Of a DNA stretch of 34,512 bases, positions 29,576 to 34,512 are shown piece after piece; the first letter of the stretch is position 1; each line of letters opens with the position of its first letter. The stretch comes from DASRDU01 sp035560235 (GTDB lineage Bacteria; Acidobacteriota; Blastocatellia; RBC074). The position numbers and the translations under genes were made by a program. The stretch covers positions 1 to 34,512 of the forward strand of contig DATMAG010000074.1 in the NCBI GenBank assembly GCA_035560235.1. Reading direction: 5' to 3'. A model generated the notes under the pieces. The model ran no database searches. It was not told where the DNA came from and worked only from the letters and a program-made list of their open reading frames with translations.

Positions 29576-31513
29576 ATGATTACCCGCAATCTCCTCAGAC
29601 ACAGAATAAGAGGTATCTGCCTCCTGCTCGCTTTCGTGGCCACAGTGGCAGCGCTGTCAGGCTCGGAGCAGGGAAGAGCATACGCCGGTGGCTCAGCGAA
29701 AAAGGTCGGGAAAGATCTTGATGACAAGGTCAAAGCCGGAGGCACGACTCAACTCAAAATCGTCATTCAGACGCCTTCCACTCCGACCAGTTCGCTCAAG
29801 TCTGCCATTGCCTCGGCAGGCGGCAGCGTCAAAAAGAGCTACAAGAATCTGCGGAGCCTCGCTGTCCTGCTGCCGCCATCTGCTGTCAATACCATCGCTG
29901 CCAGAAGCGATGTTACTTATCTCGCACTGGACCGCACCGCCAGAGTTTCCGGTCACATCGAAACGACCACCGGCGTCAGTCTCGCGCGCAGCTATGGCAC
30001 CGTCTCAACCGGAACGCTTGACGGGCGCAACATCGGAATCGCCATTCTCGATTCCGGCATTGATGCTGGTCATCATTCATTTCTGAACGATCCGAACAAT
30101 TACACCTTAGGCAGCCGGGTAATCTGCAGCGTTGACTTCACCGGCACGGGCGTGACCACTGACCTGTACGGACACGGCACGCATGTCGCCGCGCTGGCGG
30201 CTGGCGGCCCGCACGTTTCCGATGGCGCTTACACTGGCGTCGCTCCTGCCGCAAAACTGATCAACGTCAGGGTTCTCGACGCCAGCGGGCAGGGAACGGT
30301 CAGCAATATTATTGCCGGGATTGACTGGTGCATCACCAACAAATCCACTTACAACATCCGCGTCATCAACCTCAGTCTCGGCACAACGGCGGTTGATTCG
30401 TATCTTTACGATCCGCTCTGTCTGGCTGTCCGACGGGCCTTTGACGCCGGTATTGTCGTAGTGGCCGCTGCCGGAAATTCCGGCAGGGATGCCAGCGGCA
30501 ACAAGCTTTACGGAACGATTCATTCACCAGGCATTGAGCCGTCGGCGATTACCGTCGGAGCGGCCAACACCTTCGGCACTGACACTCGCGGTGATGATGT
30601 CATCACAACCTACAGCTCACGCGGCCCGACGCGCGGTTTTTACACCGACACTGCCGGGTTGAATCACTACGACAATCTGATCAAGCCTGATCTGGTCGCG
30701 CCCGGCAACCTGCTGATTTCGGCTGAGGCCGTCAATAACAATCTGGTGGCGGCTGATCCGACTCTCGCTGCAGGTGTCAGCAGCAATGCTTATCACGAGC
30801 AGATGTATCTGAGCGGCACTTCAATGGCTTCTCCGATTGTGGCCGGGACAGTCGCGCTGCTCCTGCAGCGTAATCCGAGCCTGACTCCGAATCTCGTCAA
30901 GGCCGTACTGGAATATGCGGCGCAGCCGCTCGCCGGGTTCAATAACCTCGAACAGGGGGCGGGGCTGCTCAATGTGGAAGGCTCGACGCGGCTGGCCGGA
31001 CTGATCCGCACCGATCTGACGAACCGGGTCAAGGGGGATCTGCTGCTTTGCACCGGCTGTTCCGCGCCGGTGCTGACCTCGTCCATTGCGGGAACGAATT
31101 TCAACTGGGGCGGCGCGCTGATCCAGAAATGGAATTACCTGACGGGCCTGAACCTGATGACAAAGTATCAGGGCGTTTACGGTCTCGGAGTAGTTCTTTC
31201 TGACGGAACCATCTTCTCAAATGGGGTAATTGTCTCGGACGGAGTGGTGCTCTCTGATGGGGTAGTGCTCTCTGACGGGGTGGTAATGGCTGACAGTTCG
31301 GGCTGGGCGAGCAGCACCAATGTTCTGGCAAGTGGAGTGGTGCTCGCAGACGGAGTGGTGCTGGCCGACGGCGTTGTTCTGGCGGATGGGGTGGTGCTGT
31401 CTGACTGTGTCTTCTCGACCTTTTCAACTTCGGTTGCGCAGGCCAACTCAGTAGTCAAATCCGGTGACAGGACGAACCGGATGGCCGTGAAATTCGATAC
31501 CAGAGTTGACTGA
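29576..31513 (+). CDS. Secreted subtilisin-like (S8) serine protease with hexad-repeat C-terminus
   Basis: From ATG 29576 this protein has 645 residues. That start has GAGGG six nt upstream; an ATG at 29549 would add nine residues before the signal peptide RGICLLLAFVATVAALSG. An I9-like propeptide (LKIVIQTPSTPTSSLKSAI to LRSLAVLLPP) precedes the S8 domain. The triad is AILDSGID (D159), YGHGTHVAAL (H200) and SGTSMASPIVAG (S416). A linker with SSIAGTNFNWGG and YQGVYG follows, then about ten hexads of the GVVLSD type. It is probably self-processed and secreted or surface-attached. It is a tandem paralogue of the protease at 32106-34202. Confidence 0.92.
   Translation: MITRNLLRHRIRGICLLLAFVATVAALSGSEQGRAYAGGSAKKVGKDLDDKVKAGGTTQLKIVIQTPSTPTSSLKSAIASAGGSVKKSYKNLRSLAVLLPPSAVNTIAARSDVTYLALDRTARVSGHIETTTGVSLARSYGTVSTGTLDGRNIGIAILDSGIDAGHHSFLNDPNNYTLGSRVICSVDFTGTGVTTDLYGHGTHVAALAAGGPHVSDGAYTGVAPAAKLINVRVLDASGQGTVSNIIAGIDWCITNKSTYNIRVINLSLGTTAVDSYLYDPLCLAVRRAFDAGIVVVAAAGNSGRDASGNKLYGTIHSPGIEPSAITVGAANTFGTDTRGDDVITTYSSRGPTRGFYTDTAGLNHYDNLIKPDLVAPGNLLISAEAVNNNLVAADPTLAAGVSSNAYHEQMYLSGTSMASPIVAGTVALLLQRNPSLTPNLVKAVLEYAAQPLAGFNNLEQGAGLLNVEGSTRLAGLIRTDLTNRVKGDLLLCTGCSAPVLTSSIAGTNFNWGGALIQKWNYLTGLNLMTKYQGVYGLGVVLSDGTIFSNGVIVSDGVVLSDGVVLSDGVVMADSSGWASSTNVLASGVVLADGVVLADGVVLADGVVLSDCVFSTFSTSVAQANSVVKSGDRTNRMAVKFDTRVD
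31187..31405 (+). repeat. 18-nt coding repeat (GVVLSD hexads), protease 1
   Basis: This region encodes GVVLSD, GTIFSN, GVIVSD, GVVLSD, GVVLSD, GVVMAD, a 12-residue interruption (SSGWASSTNVLA), then SGVVLAD-type units ending GVVLSD. The codons vary between units while the amino acids are kept, so selection acts on the protein. Confidence 0.85.
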
Positions 31514-31529
31514 GCTGAAAAACGCAGGC

Positions 31530-31563
31530 CCGGAACAGATGGTTCACCTGCTGTCTGTTCCGG
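31530..31563. repeat. Inverted repeat after subtilase 1
   Basis: CCGGAACAGA (31530-31539) pairs perfectly with TCTGTTCCGG (31554-31563) around a 14-nt loop, 17 nt after the stop codon. There is no T-tract, so it may protect the mRNA 3' end or act as a weak terminator. Confidence 0.6.
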
Positions 31564-31903
31564 TTCAGCACCGCGTCAGGAGCGGTAGCGAAAGCCGACA
31601 ATGATGACAGGTGGTACTATCCCGACAAACCTGCAAACCGCACTGCGGGCCGGGGGGCAGACCACGCCAGCCCCCAGCCGGTCTTTCATCCACATCAGTA
31701 CTCGCTGCCCCTTCCCCAGGCCCGCTGCGAACCCGCCGCTGTTGAGCAGAATCCGCATTCAATCGAACAGATGAGAGCCATCTGCGGAGGCCTCGATGCT
31801 CCCCCGGTCTCTGATCAGTCATTCAGCCTTCTGTCATTTCTGAATCAGTAATCCACCACATTCGCATCACTCATCACTTCATTCAGGTCAGCCTGATTCC
31901 GGG

Positions 31904-31943
31904 TTCATTCACTTCGGTCAGAGTGACCAGAGAAGTGAATGAA
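31904..31943. repeat. Inverted repeat upstream of subtilase 2
   Basis: TTCATTCACTTC (31904-31915) pairs with GAAGTGAATGAA (31932-31943), and GGTCA (31916-31920) pairs with TGACC (31924-31928), with a three-base bulge. It lies about 160 nt before the protease start and could be an operator or a leader hairpin. Confidence 0.65.
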
Positions 31944-32105
31944 AACGCTGCCTGTCGCACTGCTCTGCTCTCTGATTATCTCTCCTGCCTGTCACAGTTA
32001 ATCGAGCTTCAGCCGGAGCGGGACAATGATTGCCATCAGACAGATCGTCTGCTGCCCTGTGCAGGCTCGCCCCCGTTTTCACTATTCTGACGAAAGGTTG
32101 CAGGA

Positions 32106-34202
32106 ATGATTCTCAGAAAGCTCAACCACCTCAAACGACTGCTGGCGATTTCGCTTGTCGCAGTCCTTGTCCTCTCCGTCATCCCAACGAGCAGTTTTGC
32201 CGGAGTCGTTCGCCCGCCCGGGCGGCGGGCCGATGAATCCGGAGCGCGCCGAAACAAAATCGCGCCAGATCTGAATGACCTGCTCAGGCAGGATGATGAG
32301 GCCGCGCGACCTGCCGTGAAAAAGAGCGGCAGAACGCTCGCGCAGGCGCGGCAGGAGAGACTTGAAAAGGCCGCCCGGCTGACCGGCGGAGTCGTGCTGC
32401 CCGCATCAGCAGTCAGCGCGGAACAGTCGCAGAGCTTTATTGTCCGGCTCGATGATTACTCCTCGAGCGCGGCGATGCAGGCGAAACTCGCTGCTTTTGG
32501 CGGGCGCGTCAGCAAACGGCATAACGAGATGGGGCTGATCACGATTGAAGCGCCACGCACGGCAATCCGTCAGCTTGCGGCTGAGGGCAGCATCGCCTAC
32601 ATCTCCCCCGACCGGCTGGTGCAGCCGACAGGCTTTGTCGAGGAGACAACCGGCACAACACTCGTGCGCACGATTCTCGGCGGAAGCACCTCGCTGGATG
32701 GCCAGGGCATCGGCCTGGCGATTCTTGACAGTGGCATTTATCTCAGCCACAACGCCAATATTGACTCCAGGAAAAACAATGTGGTCTTCAGCAAGGACTT
32801 CACGGGCGCGAACGAAACGACCAATGATTATTTCGGCCACGGCTCACACGTGGCCACGCTCGCCAGCGGCTCGCAGAGCTTTGCCAGTAATGCCTATCGC
32901 GGCATTGCCAACAAGGCCAGTGTCCTGAACCTGCGCGTGCTCGACAACTACGGACTCGGCAGCGCGAGCAACATCATCGCCGCGCTCGACTGGTGCGTGA
33001 CCAACAAAGCCGCGTACAACATTCGCGTCATCAACATGAGCCTCGGCACTTACGCGAAGGATAGTTATAAAAACGATCCGCTCTGTCAGGCCGCCCGGCG
33101 GGCTTACGACGCAGGCATCGTGGTGGTGGCTGCGGCGGGCAATTCCGGCAAGAACATTTTCGGCCACAAAATCTATGGCGGAATTCACTCGCCGGGCATC
33201 GAGCCTTCGGTCATTACCGTCGGCGCAGCCAATACAATGGGCACGCTGCAGCGGTCGGATGACGTCGTGACCACCTACAGTTCACGCGGCCCGACACGCG
33301 GTTATTACACCGATGCCAGCGGAGTCAGGCACTACGACAATCTGATCAAGCCTGACCTGGTCGCGCCGGGCAATCGCCTGATTGCCGCGCAGTCGGCAGG
33401 CCCGTCCAGTTCGACAGGCAACACCCTGATCCAGCTCTTCCCGTCGCTTGATACGCAGGCCACCAGCACCAAAACCAACAAGACGATGTACCTGAGCGGA
33501 ACTTCGATGGCTGCGCCCATCGTGGCCGGAGCTGCCGCACTGCTGCTGCAGGCCAATCCGGATCTGACGCCCGGTCTCGTCAAGGCCATCCTGATGTACA
33601 CCGCGCAGCCGCTGAAGAATTTCAATACGCTGGAACAGGGCGCAGGGCTGCTCAACGTGGACGGGGCGGCGCGCATGGCGAAAATCATCAAGCCTGCTGC
33701 CTCTACCCTGAGCAACGGGGCCACGATGATTACGACCAAATCGCTGCCGACCCAGACCAGCACGATTGCGGGTGAGACCTGTTACTGGGGCAAAGGCGTG
33801 GTCACCAATCACTGCTTCCTCTATGGCAACGCGCTGATGACGAACTGGCAGGGGATGTACGCGCAAAGTCAGATCCTGGCCGATGGCACGCTCGTGGCCA
33901 ACGGAGTGCTGACGCGCAGCCTGACGCTGACTTCCGGGACTTCCTCGACCATTGGCTTCAGCGGCGGCGTGGTCAAAGTCACCGGGGTGGTCCTGTCCGA
34001 CGGAGTGATTGTTTCAGATGGCGTAGTGCTGTCTGACGGAGTCGTCCTGAGCGACGGGGTGGTTCTGGCTGATGGCGTGATCGTCAGCGATGGGGTGATT
34101 GTCAGCGATGGCGTAGTGCTGTCCGACGGCACCACCATGCGGGCGAATCAGTTTGTGACCGGCGATTCGACCGTGGCCATGCAGCCGATTCCGCTGCCCT
34201 GA
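32106..34202 (+). CDS. Secreted subtilisin-like (S8) serine protease with hexad-repeat C-terminus
   Basis: This 698-residue paralogue starts with KRLLAISLVAVLVLSVIPTS as signal peptide, then a longer, Arg/Ala-rich prodomain (AQARQERLEKAARL) and an I9-like region (QSFIVRLDDYSSSAAMQAKL). The S8 triad is AILDSGIY (D208), FGHGSHVATL (H245) and SGTSMAAPIVAG (S467). Long stretches such as TYSSRGPTRGYYTD and HYDNLIKPDLVAPGN are nearly identical to protease 1. The linker TSTIAGETCYWG and TNWQGMYAQ is conserved too, followed by eight contiguous hexads and a short tail. A GCAGGA site lies just before the ATG. Confidence 0.92.
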   Translation: MILRKLNHLKRLLAISLVAVLVLSVIPTSSFAGVVRPPGRRADESGARRNKIAPDLNDLLRQDDEAARPAVKKSGRTLAQARQERLEKAARLTGGVVLPASAVSAEQSQSFIVRLDDYSSSAAMQAKLAAFGGRVSKRHNEMGLITIEAPRTAIRQLAAEGSIAYISPDRLVQPTGFVEETTGTTLVRTILGGSTSLDGQGIGLAILDSGIYLSHNANIDSRKNNVVFSKDFTGANETTNDYFGHGSHVATLASGSQSFASNAYRGIANKASVLNLRVLDNYGLGSASNIIAALDWCVTNKAAYNIRVINMSLGTYAKDSYKNDPLCQAARRAYDAGIVVVAAAGNSGKNIFGHKIYGGIHSPGIEPSVITVGAANTMGTLQRSDDVVTTYSSRGPTRGYYTDASGVRHYDNLIKPDLVAPGNRLIAAQSAGPSSSTGNTLIQLFPSLDTQATSTKTNKTMYLSGTSMAAPIVAGAAALLLQANPDLTPGLVKAILMYTAQPLKNFNTLEQGAGLLNVDGAARMAKIIKPAASTLSNGATMITTKSLPTQTSTIAGETCYWGKGVVTNHCFLYGNALMTNWQGMYAQSQILADGTLVANGVLTRSLTLTSGTSSTIGFSGGVVKVTGVVLSDGVIVSDGVVLSDGVVLSDGVVLADGVIVSDGVIVSDGVVLSDGTTMRANQFVTGDSTVAMQPIPLP
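33984..34127 (+). repeat. 18-nt coding repeat (GVVLSD hexads), protease 2
   Basis: Eight contiguous hexads: GVVLSD, GVIVSD, GVVLSD, GVVLSD, GVVLAD, GVIVSD, GVIVSD, GVVLSD. Hydrophobic positions vary only among V, I and L, and the fifth only between S and A; the G and D never change. Confidence 0.9.
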
Positions 34203-34248
34203 CAGCCACGCGCTTGTCGAAGGTTCAGCAGAAATGTCAGGAGGAAAC

Positions 34249-34512
34249 ATGCAATCCAAAGTATCCGTCACCAGCTCAGGACCGGTCACCGCCTGCTGCC
34301 AGGAAACTCTGCCAGCAGAGGTTCGCCAGCTTGATGAACTCGATTACCGGGACGTGCTCGCGCTGCTCGCTGCCAGCCCGCAGCAGGGCGTCCATCTCGA
34401 ATCACTCATCGCCGATCACGGCCTCACCTCACCCGCTCTGCGCGGCCGCTTCTTCGGCTTCTTTGAAGCCGGGCAGCTCACCGGCCTCGCTCTGATCGGC
34501 CATCAGATCATC
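34249..34512 (+). CDS. GNAT-family acetyltransferase-like protein (N-terminal part)
   Basis: From ATG 34249, with AGGAGG four nt upstream, 88 codons run to the window edge in an open frame. The protein reads LDELDYRDVLALLAASPQQG, then LESLIADHGLTSPALRGRFF and GFFEAGQLTGLALIGH. This resembles the N-terminal domain that precedes the catalytic GNAT fold in a group of bacterial acetyltransferases. The acetyl-CoA loop is not in the window, so activity cannot be judged. It starts 46 nt after the protease and may be co-transcribed. Confidence 0.7.
   Translation, partial: MQSKVSVTSSGPVTACCQETLPAEVRQLDELDYRDVLALLAASPQQGVHLESLIADHGLTSPALRGRFFGFFEAGQLTGLALIGHQII

Larger units (their letters stand above)
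31514..32105. other. Intergenic region between the two subtilases
   Basis: This 592-nt gap contains no convincing gene. It holds two inverted repeats (31530-31563 and 31904-31943). A promoter for the second protease is expected but none is clear. Confidence 0.4.

Noticed and set aside
31565..31822. 85-codon minus-strand frame between the subtilases
   Set aside because: No ribosome-binding site and no recognisable protein features; composition fits non-coding GC-rich DNA.
33984..34127. 18-nt periodic DNA as a CRISPR or satellite array
   Set aside because: The period is in frame, there are no spacers, and synonymous variation shows it is a protein repeat.
33869..34138. Minus-strand Ser/Thr/Pro repeat protein
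   Set aside because: It is the reverse reading of the GVVLSD hexads and lacks a start signal.
34214..34495. 93-codon plus-strand frame at the right end
   Set aside because: Out of frame with the GNAT-like gene that starts at 34249 behind a strong AGGAGG; the product is Ser/Pro-rich nonsense.

Overview
The window is a GC-rich bacterial chromosomal segment. Several things suggest an Acidobacteriota-like soil or litter bacterium, possibly Blastocatellia: Tat-exported sugar enzymes, very large hybrid sensor kinases, subtilases ending in SDGVVL hexads, and many dispersed inverted repeats between genes. That placement is inference; there is no rRNA gene in the window, and I found no tRNA gene, CRISPR array, IS element or prophage.

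Layout. 1-2481 (minus strand): an RRM RNA-binding protein running off the left edge behind its own promoter and long leader, yraN, trmL, and a phytanoyl-CoA-dioxygenase-like protein. 2768-16467 (plus strand): a carbohydrate locus of galT, an inositol-monophosphatase-fold phosphatase, a GHMP kinase that resembles plant L-arabinokinase more than galactokinase, GH51 arabinofuranosidase, a sugar-isomerase-like protein, a Gfo/Idh/MocA oxidoreductase, a type-B carboxylesterase, GH67 alpha-glucuronidase and glucarate dehydratase. Together these fit breakdown of arabinoglucuronoxylan side chains, with the kinase and GalT possibly activating the released L-arabinose to a UDP-sugar. 16386-27317 (minus strand): a compact signalling operon in the order hybrid kinase, MEDS protein A, MEDS protein B, hybrid kinase. 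27729-28960 (minus strand): two small exported proteins of unknown function. 29576-34202 (plus strand): two tandem secreted subtilases with C-terminal hexad repeats. 34249 to the right edge: the start of a GNAT-like acetyltransferase.

Most notable observations. (1) Both tandem MEDS genes carry an in-frame TGA at the same position, where I recall a cysteine in relatives. The codons after it are conserved at protein level between the two copies, and a hairpin with GGUU in its apical loop follows directly. This is a candidate selenocysteine (or other UGA-recoding) family. The same genes, and the N-terminus of the downstream kinase, also carry private frameshifts, so decay or assembly error must be excluded. 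(2) Seven of the eight junctions in the plus-strand sugar locus contain an inverted repeat, mostly of different sequence; an element of the same kind sits in frame inside a histidine-kinase gene. (3) An L-arabinokinase-like GHMP kinase lies between galT and a GH51 arabinofuranosidase. (4) The tandem subtilases end in arrays of GVVLSD-type hexads.
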